The notes: generated from the sequence alone by a model not told the origin. Numbered from the stretch's first letter, positions 53,019 through 63,534 are shown. The stretch: 64,000 nt of DNA from Prochlorococcus marinus bv. HNLC2 (GCA_000218745.1 GL947595.1:1230399-1294398); one strand, 5' to 3'. A program made the numbers and translations.

Positions 53019-53216
53019 TCAATTAGATTTCATTAACTTACTTAAACCTATCATTATTGTAACTATAAGAGCCGGTCCAAAAACCAAAGAAAATAGAACC
53101 CAGTTATTTATGAGAAAAGGCTCTGAATATTGACTCCCAATATATTTAAAAAAAAATGATAAAAAAAAAGATATTGGCCAAATTAAGTAAATTTTTAATC
53201 CTTTTTTATCAAACAA
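53019..53216 (-). CDS. Small two-helix membrane protein
   Basis: A 65-residue frame with two strongly hydrophobic segments (about residues 9-25 and 40-58) separated by a short polar loop, and basic residues at both ends. I do not recognise the family. Similar tiny membrane proteins are common in picocyanobacteria. It lies 33 bases upstream of argG on the same strand, and the 54-base gap to the divergent DUF3134-like gene would hold both promoters. Confidence 0.6.
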   Translation of the reverse strand: MFDKKGLKIYLIWPISFFLSFFFKYIGSQYSEPFLINNWVLFSLVFGPALIVTIMIGLSKLMKSN

Positions 53217-53270
53217 AGATTTAAAAATAGCACTTTATGTATTATGTTATAAAAAGAGACAAATATCTAG

Positions 53271-53549
53271 ATGGATTCGGGTAAGTTACAAAAAAGACTG
53301 AATGAAATTGCTGAAATAAATCCAGCTTTAACATGTTATAGCAGAGATGATGCTGCGCCAGTATTACCTTTAAGAGAAGAACCAGACCTATTGTCTTGGC
53401 TGGAAAACACAGGAAGATTAGTTGCCGAAGAACAGGGCGAATCTCAAGAAATCAGTACCATTGAAGAGGAAGAATTATCTGCTTTGATGGGTGAGAAAGA
53501 GGACTATAAAGGTGACGATGACATAATAGATGATGACTGGGAAGAGTAA
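53271..53549 (+). CDS. Small acidic cyanobacterial protein (DUF3134-like)
   Basis: A 92-residue protein. The middle part with VLPLREEPDLLSWLENTGRLV and a very acidic C-terminus (EEEELSALMGEKEDY, then a run of Asp) resembles the DUF3134 family of cyanobacteria, a likeness from memory. The function is unknown. Its end overlaps the mraY start by 20 bases. Confidence 0.78.
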   Translation: MDSGKLQKRLNEIAEINPALTCYSRDDAAPVLPLREEPDLLSWLENTGRLVAEEQGESQEISTIEEEELSALMGEKEDYKGDDDIIDDDWEE

Positions 53550-54606
53550 ATTATCAAGTTTTAAATATCTACTTCTAACATCTTTAATAGTCATAGTTGT
53601 AAGTACTATATACTTTCAAAACATATTTATATCTATTTTTTATTTTCTATCTTTATCCTTATCATTCTTATCTGTTAAGTATGGTATTAATGTAATTCAA
53701 AGTAAAAACTTACTTCAAAATATAAGAGCTGAAGGGCCACTAACGCATCTGAATAAGAGAAATACACCAACTATGGGTGGGATAATAATTATTCCAATAT
53801 TTTTATTAATAGTCTTATTAACTAATTTTCCAGGACTTGAACTTAAAATACTATTCTTATTTACCATCTTAGGTTTTTTCATAATTGGTTTATGTGACGA
53901 TTTTTTAGGTATTAAGAATAAAATCAACAAAGGACTTAGTGTTAAACAAAAACTATTTTTGCAAATTTTACTAGCAATAATTTTTACTATATTTGCCTGG
54001 AATAATAACTATATAAATTCAAATATTGCTATACCTTTCAACTATGAAATAGATATTAGAAAATTAATATTACCTTTGGCAATTTTTACGATAGTCTCAT
54101 TAAGTAATTCTGTAAATCTAACAGATGGGCTTGATGGATTAGCAGCGGGTTGCTGTTCAATAGTATTTTGCGGATTAGGAGTAGAAATATTATTAAATAA
54201 TGATCCAAGTCTTATAGTTTTCAGCTTACTTTCATTCAGTATGACTGGATTATGCTTAGGTTTTCTAGCCTTTAATAAGTTTCCCGCAAAAATATTTATG
54301 GGAGATACGGGTTCATTATGTCTTGGATCAATAATAGGCATGATTTGCGTGCTAACGAATAGCTATCTAACCACTTTGATATTTTCAGGTATTTTTCTTA
54401 TAGAAGCATTTTCTGTCATTCTCCAAGTTTCATATTTCAAAATAACTAAATTTTTACACCAAGAGGGAAAAAGATTATTACTGATGTCGCCATTGCATCA
54501 TCATTTTGAATTAAAAGGTAGTCATGAAACCATCATTGTAGAAAATTTTTGGAAAACTAACATTATGCTAGTGATTTTAGGTATAGTCTTAAAAATAAGT
54601 ATTTAA
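53530..54606 (+). CDS. mraY: Phospho-N-acetylmuramoyl-pentapeptide transferase
   Basis: A 358-residue integral membrane enzyme that loads phospho-MurNAc-pentapeptide onto undecaprenyl phosphate to form lipid I, the first membrane step of peptidoglycan synthesis. Motifs are NKRNTPTMGGIIII, DDFLGIKNK with the aspartate pair, NLTDGLDGLAAG, FMGDTGSLCLGS and the C-terminal HHHFELKG. About ten hydrophobic segments are visible. ATG at 53530 or 53533 is possible; both lie within the upstream small gene. Confidence 0.97.
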   Translation: MMTGKSKLSSFKYLLLTSLIVIVVSTIYFQNIFISIFYFLSLSLSFLSVKYGINVIQSKNLLQNIRAEGPLTHLNKRNTPTMGGIIIIPIFLLIVLLTNFPGLELKILFLFTILGFFIIGLCDDFLGIKNKINKGLSVKQKLFLQILLAIIFTIFAWNNNYINSNIAIPFNYEIDIRKLILPLAIFTIVSLSNSVNLTDGLDGLAAGCCSIVFCGLGVEILLNNDPSLIVFSLLSFSMTGLCLGFLAFNKFPAKIFMGDTGSLCLGSIIGMICVLTNSYLTTLIFSGIFLIEAFSVILQVSYFKITKFLHQEGKRLLLMSPLHHHFELKGSHETIIVENFWKTNIMLVILGIVLKISI

Positions 54607-54609
54607 CAA

Positions 54610-54870
54610 ATGCGCTTCTTTACATGGAAAGACAAAGGTCTCACAAGTGATTGTTCTAGTCTTGAAGCAATGGCATCAAGATTTGATGAATCAGCTAAGT
54701 TAATGAAAAAGTTATCTCAAAAAGGTTTCAAATTAAAAAAAGTAAAAGAGCGTCAACTTATTATCCACTCAGACTCTGACGTGTTCGAGGAGTGGGGCTT
54801 TATCAGTGAAGAACGTCCTTTTAAACAACTAAGTTTAATTCCAGAAGATGAAAGCATACTTAATTTCTGA
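54610..54870 (+). CDS. Small conserved-looking hypothetical protein
   Basis: An 86-residue soluble protein. It starts MRFFTWKDKGLTSDCSSLEAMASRFDESAKLMKKL, which reads like a helical domain, followed by strands ending EEWGFISEERPF. I cannot name the family. The gene begins four bases after the mraY stop. Its last 118 bases are overlapped by the 3' end of the converging sucrose-phosphate synthase gene as sequenced, which is unusual. Confidence 0.7.
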   Translation: MRFFTWKDKGLTSDCSSLEAMASRFDESAKLMKKLSQKGFKLKKVKERQLIIHSDSDVFEEWGFISEERPFKQLSLIPEDESILNF

Positions 54871-56201
54871 TCTTGAGAGCACATATTAAATAGATAATTT
54901 CTAACATGTGTTCCCCAACTAAAATGTCTGCTTACAGCTTCAATACCATTCCTACTCCATAATTTCCATTGGCTTTTATTAGAAATAGCTTTTTCAAGAG
55001 TATTTTTTAATTTATTTATATCAGTAACATCGGCTAATAATCCATTCTCACATTTCAATTTAATTTCGCGAGGACCTCCATCATTTGTTGCGACCATGGG
55101 CAATCCGCAAGAAGCAGCTTCCAACAAAGTAAGTCCAAAAGGTTCTGTTAAAGCAGGATTAACAAAAATACCTCCTTTGCTCGCAGCCCATCTATAAATA
55201 GCAGGTATCTGTTCAGGAGTATGTCTTTTCGGATAAGCAACTTTTCCGTAAAGATTATATTTATCAATAATTTCAAAAATCTGCTGAAAAACATCTTTCT
55301 GCTGAGAATCTAATTTAGAAATATTGTCTCTACATCCAAGGACTAAAATTAAATTATTATTTTTCTTAAGTTTTTCAGATCGCCCAAATGCCTCTACAAG
55401 TGAGGGTACATTTTTTCTTCTAACTGCACGTGAAATAGCTAAAAGAGGAGGTTTTGAAGGGTCCACGAGAAAAGGTCTCATCATAGTATCAATATCGCTT
55501 GTTTCTGTTGTTGAATGAATATGATGAAATTTTTTATGGTCAACACCTGGACAAATTACTCTTGATTTCAAAATCTGAAAATAATCATAAGCAGAGTATT
55601 GATGTACTGACTCTTGTTGAGTACTGGTTACAATCATAGAGGCTTTTTTCAAGGCTTCCTCCTCAGAAGCAATTCTCTTAGAAATACAATAGGTTTTCTC
55701 AATTTGAGAAGACTTCAAACCTGCATCTATTAGTCTTCTTTTCTTCTCACGACCTAAAGAGTGTGCCGTAAAAACAAGAGGAACCTTTAAATATTTGCTT
55801 AATTTAACACCTACATATCCTGCATCAGCATAATGAGCATGAATCCAGTTAGGTTTATTTTCTGGCTTACTATAAAAGCTGATTAATTGTTCGGTAAGTT
55901 GATCAAGAAAAGGCCATAATAATTCTTTTCTCAAATATTTAGATGGGCCAAATTCAAAGCGTAAAATTCTTGCTCCCAACTCAATGAACTCATTTGATAG
56001 AGAATACTCTTCACTGACTCTTTTATCTTTTATTAACCTGGTAACTAAATCAACCTGCTCAACCTCAGAAGTATTGGCTAAACTTTTTACCAGCTCAAGA
56101 ACATATTGTGTTTGTCCTCCAGTATCTGGGTCTCTACCAAGTTCTAAATCTTTAGAACGAATTAGGCCATGCAAATGTAAATGTAAAATTTTAAGGCCCA
56201 A
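54753..56201 (-). CDS. sps: Sucrose-phosphate synthase
   Basis: A GT4-type glycosyltransferase of 482 residues as read. It shows LHLHGLIRSKDLELGRDPDTGGQTQYVLELVKSLA at the N-terminus, ICPGVDHKKF, and EPFGLTLLEAASCGLPMVATNDGGP in the UDP-glucose site. These match SPS, which makes sucrose 6-phosphate from UDP-glucose and fructose 6-phosphate; sucrose synthase is the main alternative. There is no phosphatase domain. The last 40 or so residues run antisense through the neighbouring gene and look unlike the family. In the next frame a stop occurs at 54860, which a one-base shift would reach, so the true end may be there. Confidence 0.9.
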   Translation of the reverse strand: MGLKILHLHLHGLIRSKDLELGRDPDTGGQTQYVLELVKSLANTSEVEQVDLVTRLIKDKRVSEEYSLSNEFIELGARILRFEFGPSKYLRKELLWPFLDQLTEQLISFYSKPENKPNWIHAHYADAGYVGVKLSKYLKVPLVFTAHSLGREKKRRLIDAGLKSSQIEKTYCISKRIASEEEALKKASMIVTSTQQESVHQYSAYDYFQILKSRVICPGVDHKKFHHIHSTTETSDIDTMMRPFLVDPSKPPLLAISRAVRRKNVPSLVEAFGRSEKLKKNNNLILVLGCRDNISKLDSQQKDVFQQIFEIIDKYNLYGKVAYPKRHTPEQIPAIYRWAASKGGIFVNPALTEPFGLTLLEAASCGLPMVATNDGGPREIKLKCENGLLADVTDINKLKNTLEKAISNKSQWKLWSRNGIEAVSRHFSWGTHVRNYLFNMCSQDQKLSMLSSSGIKLSCLKGRSSLIKPHSSNTSESEWIIS

Positions 56202-56321
56202 TTTAATACCCTTGTAAGGACTATTAAATAAATAAGCTAAAAATTGATTTGAAATATTAAGAAAGGGTTATGATTTTATCTGCTAAAAAATTTAATCATA
56301 TCAAAAGCTTTACATAGCCTG

Positions 56322-56361
56322 ATATTTAGTTTATTTTAAAATTTTTTAAAATTCTAAATAT
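56322..56361. terminator. Long A+T-rich hairpin between sps and uvrA
   Basis: Two nested inverted repeats: ATATTTAG (56322-56329) with CTAAATAT (56354-56361), and ATTTTAAAA (56333-56341) with TTTTAAAAT (56344-56352). A T run follows on the plus strand. It lies about 40 bases past the uvrA stop, so it may end the uvrA transcript. The remainder of the 197-base gap holds the sps promoter region and no gene that I can see. Confidence 0.45.
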
Positions 56362-56398
56362 TTTTTTAATACAAAGAAATACAACAATAAAAATGACT

Positions 56399-59293
56399 TT
56401 AAGATAAAACCTCTTTTAAATATTTAGCAGTGTGACTTGTTGGATGCTCAGCAACTGATTCTGGGGTTCCTTGAACGACAACCTCACCTCCTTTATCACC
56501 TCCATCAGGGCCAAGATCAATTATCCAGTCTGAACACCTTATGACATCTAAATTATGTTCTATTACTATTACCGAATTACCCTTATCAACAAGACGCTGA
56601 ATAACATCCATCAATTTATGAACATCATAAAAACTCAAACCAGTTGTAGGTTCATCTATTAAATAAAGAGTTTTTCCTGTAGCCCTCTTAGATAATTCTG
56701 TCGCTAACTTTACTCTTTGTGCCTCCCCTCCAGACAAAGTTGGAGCTGGCTGACCTAGTTTGACATAACCAAGACCAACATCAACTAAAGTAGTTAATCT
56801 TTCAGACGCCTGGGGAATAGCACTAAAAGCTTCTGCAGCTTGCTCAACAGTCATCTCTAAAACGTCAGAAATAGTATATCCCTTATATTTAACTTGAAGT
56901 GTTTCCCTATTAAAACGAGCTCCCTTACATACATCACATTGAACATAGACATCTGGAAGAAAATTCATTTCAATAATATTTACTCCTTGTCCACGGCAAG
57001 CCTCACACCTGCCTCCTTTAACATTAAAGCTAAATTGGCCAGCTTGATAACCACGAGCTTTAGCTTCTATAGACGCCGCAAAAACTTGTCTAATCGGGTC
57101 GAAGGCGCCTGTATAAGTAGCAGGATTTGATCTTGGAGTTCTCCCGATCGGAGATTGATCAATAACAATAACTTTATCAATAGCCTTTATTCCTTTTAAT
57201 TCCTTTAATCCTTTAGGAAAGGGAACTTTAAGACCAAGATTATGGCTTAAAGCTGGATGTAAAAGTTCATTCACTAAAGTACTTTTTCCGCTTCCACTTA
57301 CCCCTGTAACAGAAACAAGTCGTCCCAAAGGAAACTCTACTGATATATTTTTAAGATTATTTTTATCACAGTTATTTAAAATTAAACTTTTTTTAACAGC
57401 AGAGCGACGTTCTGTTGGTGTAGGGATTCTTTTTCTTCCGCTTAAATAAGCTCCAGTAAGAGAATTATCCGCTTTTAAAACATCATCAAAAGAACCCTTA
57501 GCAACAATTTCTCCTCCATATACCCCAGCACCTGGACCAATATCTACTATATAATCAGCTGCTTTCATAGTATCTTCATCATGTTCAACAACAACTAATG
57601 TATTACCTAAGTCTCTCAATTTTTTAAGAGTCTCTAAAAGCCTGTCATTATCTCTTTGATGAAGGCCAATGCTTGGTTCGTCAAGAACATAAAGAACTCC
57701 TGTAAGTCCTGCTCCAATTTGTGTTGCGAGTCTTATTCTTTGAGCTTCTCCCCCCGATAGTGTCATAGCAGGTCTATCAAGCGTTAAATAATCTAACCCA
57801 ACATCAATTAAAAACCTTAACCTCAACCTTATCTCTTTTAAAACGAGCTCCCCGATTTGTTTTTGTCTATCAGATAAAACTACATTACCAGTATTATTGA
57901 GACCCATAATTTTTTCTATATGAAACAAGGTTTCAGAAACACTGATAGAAGTTAGATCTGTTATTGAATAAGGACCAAGCTTTACAGCTAAAGCTTCTGG
58001 TCTTAATCTTTTTCCACAACATGTCTTACAAGGAACCAATTCTAAATATTTTTCTAATTTTTGTCTCACAGACTCCCCATTTGCTTCACTAAGTTGACGT
58101 TCAAGAATATTAAGTATCCCTTCAAAAGGTCTTTCAAATCCTGGAGAGGAATTAAATCGACTATCAGCTTTTATAAGAATAGGTTTATCTGATCCAAGCA
58201 ATAAAACCTTTTGCTGTAATTCATTGAGATCTTTCCATGGTGTTTTTAATTCAAAGCCATATGCCTCCCCAACTGAATATAGTAATGAAAAATAATATGT
58301 ATTATCTTTTTCGCTCCATGGAGCAACAGCTGCATAAACAGGCAAATTTACCTCAGGAACAACTCTTTCAAAAGTGAATTTCTTTAAAAAACCAATGCCA
58401 TGACAATCAGGACAAGCTCCATAAGGACTATTAAAAGAAAACAAGCGAGGGGATAACTCCTCAACAATTGATCCGTGCTCGGGACAAGCAAAATTCTCAG
58501 AATATAATCTTTCCCTCACTAAAGTTGAAGGCAACTCCTCACCTTTTTTTGGAACAACTTCAACAATAGACAAGCCATCGCCTCGTTTCAATGAGGTTCT
58601 TAATGAGTCATTTAATCTCTCTTGAATACCCTCTCTAGCTATTAACCTGTCAACCACTACTTCTATATCATGTATATGATTTTTATCCAATTCTATACTG
58701 TCTGATAATTCTCTAACTTCACCATTAATTCTTACTCTTGCAAACCCTTCTGAAGCTAAACCGCTTAATAATTTTGCATGCGTACCTTTTTTTCCTCTCA
58801 CAACCGGAGAAAGAATCTGATACCTAGTTCCCTCTGGTAGTAATAAAATTTGATCTACCATTTCATCTATCGTTTGAGGGCTTATTTTTCTATCACAATG
58901 ATGACAATGAGGTTCGCCAGCTCTTCCAAATAATAATCTTAAGTAATCTTGAATTTCAGTTACTGTACCAACTGTTGAACGTGGATTATGACTAGTTGAT
59001 TTCTGATCAATTGATATAGCAGGAGATAAACCTTCAATATTATCTACATCAGGTTTATCTACTTGCCCTAAAAATTGTCTGGCATAAGCAGATAAACTTT
59101 CTACATATCTTCTCTGACCTTCAGCAAAAATCGTATCAAAAGCCAAAGAACTTTTTCCACTTCCACTTACTCCTGTAAAGACAACAAATTTATTTCTTGG
59201 TAAGGATAGATCAATATTTTTTAAATTATGCTGTCTTGCTCCTCTTATAACAATTCTATTTTCATTTAAGTTGTCATTATTTTTTCTAGGCAT
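56399..59293 (-). CDS. uvrA: Excinuclease ABC subunit A
   Basis: A 964-residue tandem ABC ATPase that finds bulky DNA damage with UvrB. Two Walker A motifs GVSGSGKSS and GVSGSGKST, two signature motifs LSGGEAQRIRLA and LSGGEAQRVKLA, and zinc-finger cysteine sets (CHHC, CPDC, and CEAC...CDVC) are all present. Length and order are normal and the frame is intact. recN lies 53 bases upstream on the same strand. Confidence 0.98.
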   Translation of the reverse strand: MPRKNNDNLNENRIVIRGARQHNLKNIDLSLPRNKFVVFTGVSGSGKSSLAFDTIFAEGQRRYVESLSAYARQFLGQVDKPDVDNIEGLSPAISIDQKSTSHNPRSTVGTVTEIQDYLRLLFGRAGEPHCHHCDRKISPQTIDEMVDQILLLPEGTRYQILSPVVRGKKGTHAKLLSGLASEGFARVRINGEVRELSDSIELDKNHIHDIEVVVDRLIAREGIQERLNDSLRTSLKRGDGLSIVEVVPKKGEELPSTLVRERLYSENFACPEHGSIVEELSPRLFSFNSPYGACPDCHGIGFLKKFTFERVVPEVNLPVYAAVAPWSEKDNTYYFSLLYSVGEAYGFELKTPWKDLNELQQKVLLLGSDKPILIKADSRFNSSPGFERPFEGILNILERQLSEANGESVRQKLEKYLELVPCKTCCGKRLRPEALAVKLGPYSITDLTSISVSETLFHIEKIMGLNNTGNVVLSDRQKQIGELVLKEIRLRLRFLIDVGLDYLTLDRPAMTLSGGEAQRIRLATQIGAGLTGVLYVLDEPSIGLHQRDNDRLLETLKKLRDLGNTLVVVEHDEDTMKAADYIVDIGPGAGVYGGEIVAKGSFDDVLKADNSLTGAYLSGRKRIPTPTERRSAVKKSLILNNCDKNNLKNISVEFPLGRLVSVTGVSGSGKSTLVNELLHPALSHNLGLKVPFPKGLKELKGIKAIDKVIVIDQSPIGRTPRSNPATYTGAFDPIRQVFAASIEAKARGYQAGQFSFNVKGGRCEACRGQGVNIIEMNFLPDVYVQCDVCKGARFNRETLQVKYKGYTISDVLEMTVEQAAEAFSAIPQASERLTTLVDVGLGYVKLGQPAPTLSGGEAQRVKLATELSKRATGKTLYLIDEPTTGLSFYDVHKLMDVIQRLVDKGNSVIVIEHNLDVIRCSDWIIDLGPDGGDKGGEVVVQGTPESVAEHPTSHTAKYLKEVLS

Positions 59294-59346
59294 TTAAAAA
59301 TATTTATATTAAAAATAGATTTCTTATTATAGTAAAACTTTTTAAA

Positions 59347-61035
59347 TTAAGCGGCTGCTTTGTCTATAAGTGTTAGAGCATAATCACTTGCTTCCTCGAA
59401 TCCCCCTCCAATTAATTCCGCTATCTCACTTTGCCTCTCTTTTTTTGTTTTTAATTTAGATAATGAAGTACAAGTAAAACCATTTTTAATATTCTTTTGT
59501 ACTTTAAAATGCACATTAGCAGATGCAGCTAATAAAGGATGATGAGTTATACACAAAACCTGTCTTTTAGAAGAAATGTTTTTCATTAATCTGATTAAAG
59601 CCAATAATGATTTACCACTTAAACCATTATCAATTTCATCAAAAAACAAAGTGCTAGAAATATCAGAAATTTGAGATTTTAATGCTAATAAAAACCTAGA
59701 CATTTCTCCTCCAGATATAACTTGAGACAAGGGAGCCAAAGACTGGTCTGGATTTGCAGAAAAAAGAAATTTTATCTCTTCATGTCCATTACAAGAATTT
59801 TCTGTAGGTTTGAAGTCAATTTTAAATATTGAATTTTGCAATCCCAAATCAGTAAACAAAGAAGTCACAGAAGTCTCTAATCTTTCTGCCACCTCTTTCC
59901 TTCTTTTCGATTGCATCTTATATAGATCAATCAGTTTAGTATTTAAACCTCTTAAATTATCTTTTAACTGATTTATCTCATCTTCTTTATAATTAAAGTC
60001 ACCAAAATTTCGAAGCTCATCCCTTTTTTTTATTAAATCAGGTAAATTCATTGAAAAACTTTTTTCAATATTTTGCAATTCAAAAATTCTTTGTTGAATA
60101 ATATTTAAGTTGTTATCATCATTATCAATCTCATACAAGTATTCATTTAAAGACAACTTGAAATTCTCTAATTGTGACTCAATGAAATTATTTGATCATA
60201 AAAATTATTTGCATTTTGATCATATTGAATAACTTTTTTAATAAATTTAATAATTTCACTTATAAAAGAACTTATAGTATTAGCTTCATAATTCGAATCA
60301 TCTATTAATAATAAAGAATCTGTAATTAAATTTTTTAATTCAAAATTATTAGCAAGTTTGATTTGCTTTGTTTTGAGTAAATCAATTTCATTATCATCAT
60401 TTAAATTAGAATCCTCAAGAATTTTAAGCATTTTAGAAGAGTTATTAAATTTATCTTTATCTTTTTCTAATTTAAGTAATTTTAAATCAAGTTGATCTTC
60501 AATTTCTTTGCATTTTCGCCATAGAGTTTTAACTTTTGAATTTATTTCTTTCAATGACTCATTACCAAATCCATCAATAATTGACATAGAGATAATCTTT
60601 TGATGAAAACAAAAAAGTATCTGATTGACCTGCAAAGTCGAGAAGTAGAGTACCTAAAGATTCTAAATATTTTCTTTTTAAAGAAATCTGATTTAAATAA
60701 AATTTACTAATAATTTTTGAATTTTTAATGACGCTTCTACGTTCAATATTTAACTCATCAGCGTTTTTAATACTTGAAGAAAAATTATTATTTTCAAGCC
60801 AATTTCTCACACAAGGAGTTAAATCAAATCTAGCTTGAATAAAACATTCAGTTTTTCCTGGACGAATTAAGTGATTTAGAGGTATATTAGTTCCACCAAA
60901 TAGTGAATTTAAAGAATCCAGTATCAACGACTTACCTGATCCTGATTCACCAGTAAAAACATTTAACCCTTTTTCAAAATTAATTTCTATAATCTCAATC
61001 AGGGCTACATTTTGTAATTTTAATCTTTTTAACAC
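59347..61035 (-). pseudogene. recN: DNA repair protein RecN, frame broken twice as sequenced
   Basis: RecN is an SMC-like ATPase for double-strand break repair. The first piece (61035 down) has the Walker A GESGSGKS at residues 29-36 and FAGQSDTFLFSS. The middle piece is the coiled coil with LKEINSKVKTLWRKC. The last piece (59347-60156) has ISGGEMSRFLLALKSQ and LFFDEIDNGLSGKSL. Removing one T at 60598-60601 and adding one T at 60191-60193 (both short T runs) joins all three into 562 residues, the normal RecN length. The two changes cancel, so the overall span is already right. Sequencing indels are the likely cause. Confidence 0.93.
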
Positions 61036-61106
61036 AATGATTTCTCTCTACACAAAAAAATTAGCCTCTTTTTACACAAAATAAAAGGTATTCACAATAT
61101 ATAGTT

Positions 61107-62960
61107 ATGAAAGAGGATTTTAAAGATTTTATAGAAGCTTCGGGATTACTGGAATATGATCCAGTAACTATATCGAAAATATATAGAAAAAATCCACAAA
61201 GACTTTTAAAACGTCTATGGCAAACTTTAATTCCTATCTTTTCTTATATACTTTCAGTCTTTTGGGATAAAATTACTGGTGCATTAAAAAATAAGCAGCA
61301 GGCAAGATTTAGAGCCACACAACTTACAAATTTACTTGTAGAGCTTGGTCCTGCTTTTGTAAAAGCAGGACAAGCACTATCAACAAGACCAGATATTATT
61401 CCTGTTGTACTTTTAGAAGAGTTGTCACAACTTCAAGATCAACTTCCAGGTTTTGACGGAGATGAAGCAATGGAGTTGATAGAAAAAGACTTAAATAAAG
61501 AAATTGATGAAATATTTTTAAAAATAGATAAGAACCCTATTTCTGCCGCATCCTTAGGTCAAGTTCATAAAGCAATATTAAAAGATGGAAATACTGTTGC
61601 TGTCAAAGTTCAACGCCCTGGACTTAGAGAACAAATTACTCTTGATCTTTACATCGTAAGAAATATAGCTCTTTGGTTAAAAAATAATATTGGACTTATC
61701 AGAAGTGATTTGGTGGCATTAATAGATGAACTAGGCAAAAGAGTATTTGAAGAAATGGATTATATAAATGAAGCTGATAATGCTGAAAAATTTAGAATAA
61801 TGCATGAAAAAAATATAAAAATTGCAGTCCCAAAAATCTATCAAGAATTTACTTCAAGAAGAGTTTTAACAATGGAATGGATTGATGGTACAAAATTAAC
61901 AAATCTTGAAGATGTAAAGAAATTAGGAATTGATCCTGATGAAATGATAGAAATTGGAGTTCAATGCAGCCTCGAACAACTTTTAGAACATGGTTTTTTT
62001 CATGCAGATCCTCACCCAGGAAATCTACTAGCATTAGAAGATGGAAGGCTATGTTATTTAGATTTTGGAATGATGAGTGAAGTATCTAGAGATTCAAGAT
62101 CTGGTCTTATACAAGCTGTTGTTCACTTGGTTAATAAAAATTTTGATAAATTATCTCATGATTTTGTTAAATTAGGCTTTCTTTCTAAAGAAGTTAACTT
62201 AGAACCAATAGTTCCTGCTTTTCAAGATGTTTTTGTAAATGCAATAGAATTAGGTGTCTCAAAAATGGATTTTAAAAGTGTTACTGATGATATGTCTGGC
62301 GTAATGTACAAATTTCCTTTTAAATTACCTCCCTATTACGCATTAATAATAAGATCATTGATTACTTTAGAAGGTATTGCTCTTAGTGTTGATCCAAATT
62401 TTAAAATTCTTGGTGCTGCTTACCCATATTTCGCAAGAAGATTAATGGAAGATCCCGATCCTCAACTTAGAGAAAGTCTTAAAGAAATGCTTTTTGACAA
62501 CAGTCAATTCAAATGGGACAGATTAGAAGATTTACTTTCAAATGCCGCCAAACAAACTGATCTTGATTTAGAAAAACTTTTAGATGAAGTGATAAATTTA
62601 TTATTTTCTCCAAAAGGAGGTTTTTTAAGAAATGAAATTATTGATGGTTTAACCAATCAAATAGATATGTTTAACTGGAAATTCATCAAAAATATAAATC
62701 ATTATTTACCTAAATCATTAAAAATAAATATTAATTACCAAGAAGATATGAACAATATTATTTTTTCAATTGAACCTTTTACAAAATTTTTAAATGTTTT
62801 ACAAAAAGTGCCTGGTTACTCTAATGAATTATTTTTCAAACAAATACCACGTTTACTTAATGAACCCTACACTAAAGAAATGAGTTTAAAAATTGCTCGA
62901 AGAGTCACCGAAAAAAGTGTAGTTCGATTAGTAAAAATTGCTGCTGGATCTGCTATTTAG
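61107..62960 (+). CDS. ABC1/UbiB-family atypical kinase
   Basis: A 617-residue protein of the ABC1K/UbiB family. Family motifs are KAGQALSTRPDIIP near residue 88, the AVKVQRPGL lysine motif near 165, HGFFHADPHPGNLLA near 295 and the metal-binding LDFGMM near 318. A C-terminal hydrophobic or amphipathic part follows. Members support quinone synthesis or chloroplast lipid metabolism, and ATPase or kinase activity has been shown for some. The role here, perhaps in plastoquinone or tocopherol metabolism, is inferred. Confidence 0.93.
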   Translation: MKEDFKDFIEASGLLEYDPVTISKIYRKNPQRLLKRLWQTLIPIFSYILSVFWDKITGALKNKQQARFRATQLTNLLVELGPAFVKAGQALSTRPDIIPVVLLEELSQLQDQLPGFDGDEAMELIEKDLNKEIDEIFLKIDKNPISAASLGQVHKAILKDGNTVAVKVQRPGLREQITLDLYIVRNIALWLKNNIGLIRSDLVALIDELGKRVFEEMDYINEADNAEKFRIMHEKNIKIAVPKIYQEFTSRRVLTMEWIDGTKLTNLEDVKKLGIDPDEMIEIGVQCSLEQLLEHGFFHADPHPGNLLALEDGRLCYLDFGMMSEVSRDSRSGLIQAVVHLVNKNFDKLSHDFVKLGFLSKEVNLEPIVPAFQDVFVNAIELGVSKMDFKSVTDDMSGVMYKFPFKLPPYYALIIRSLITLEGIALSVDPNFKILGAAYPYFARRLMEDPDPQLRESLKEMLFDNSQFKWDRLEDLLSNAAKQTDLDLEKLLDEVINLLFSPKGGFLRNEIIDGLTNQIDMFNWKFIKNINHYLPKSLKININYQEDMNNIIFSIEPFTKFLNVLQKVPGYSNELFFKQIPRLLNEPYTKEMSLKIARRVTEKSVVRLVKIAAGSAI

Positions 62961-62961
62961 G

Positions 62962-63534
62962 ATGAATATCATTAAATTTTCTTATAAAAAAATTATCATT
63001 TTAATATTTATTGGTTTATCAATTTTTCCTGCTAATAAAGTAAAAAGCGCTGAAGAAATCAAAATAGTCTATAGTATTTTCTCAAGAACGATAAATGTTA
63101 AAGAACTAAAAGAATTTGCTCTTTACGGAAACGCTGATAAAAATTTTAAAAGACTTTTAAAACTAACCAATACTAAAAATGATGAAATAAAAGAAATTCT
63201 AAGAAAAGAATTCCAGATTCCACTTTCAATAGCAAGCAAATTAATGTATTCAGAAATAGGAAATGTAATACTAACTAGATTATCAAAAATAATTCATCCT
63301 CCAAATGCGAGAGACGAAAAGACTGCCGTATTAGCTTTACGATCAAGTGTTATAAAAGGGATTGATATTGGAGAAGGGAAAATCAATACTATAACTTTCT
63401 TCGAAGGTTATCCTACAAAAAAAGTTATTTTAAATGTTAATGCTTTGAGTAAAATCATGAATAAAGTAGAATCAATTGCTGAATTACTAGAATTTTTTAC
63501 AAACTCACCTCTTACCAAAATCAAAACAGATTAA
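62962..63534 (+). CDS. Secreted protein with DUF1400-like domain
   Basis: A 190-residue protein. I start it at the ATG one base after the UbiB-like stop; an upstream ATG would overlap the previous gene by 23 bases. It has a basic N-terminus and a hydrophobic segment (about residues 10-27) ending in AEEI, a likely signal peptide. The mature part with [18 protein letters not shown] and [19 protein letters not shown] recalls the DUF1400 domain found N-terminal to some cyanobacterial alpha/beta hydrolases. No hydrolase triad is present, so only that domain is encoded. Confidence 0.78.
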   Translation: MNIIKFSYKKIIILIFIGLSIFPANKVKSAEEIKIVYSIFSRTINVKELKEFALYGNADKNFKRLLKLTNTKNDEIKEILRKEFQIPLSIASKLMYSEIGNVILTRLSKIIHPPNARDEKTAVLALRSSVIKGIDIGEGKINTITFFEGYPTKKVILNVNALSKIMNKVESIAELLEFFTNSPLTKIKTD

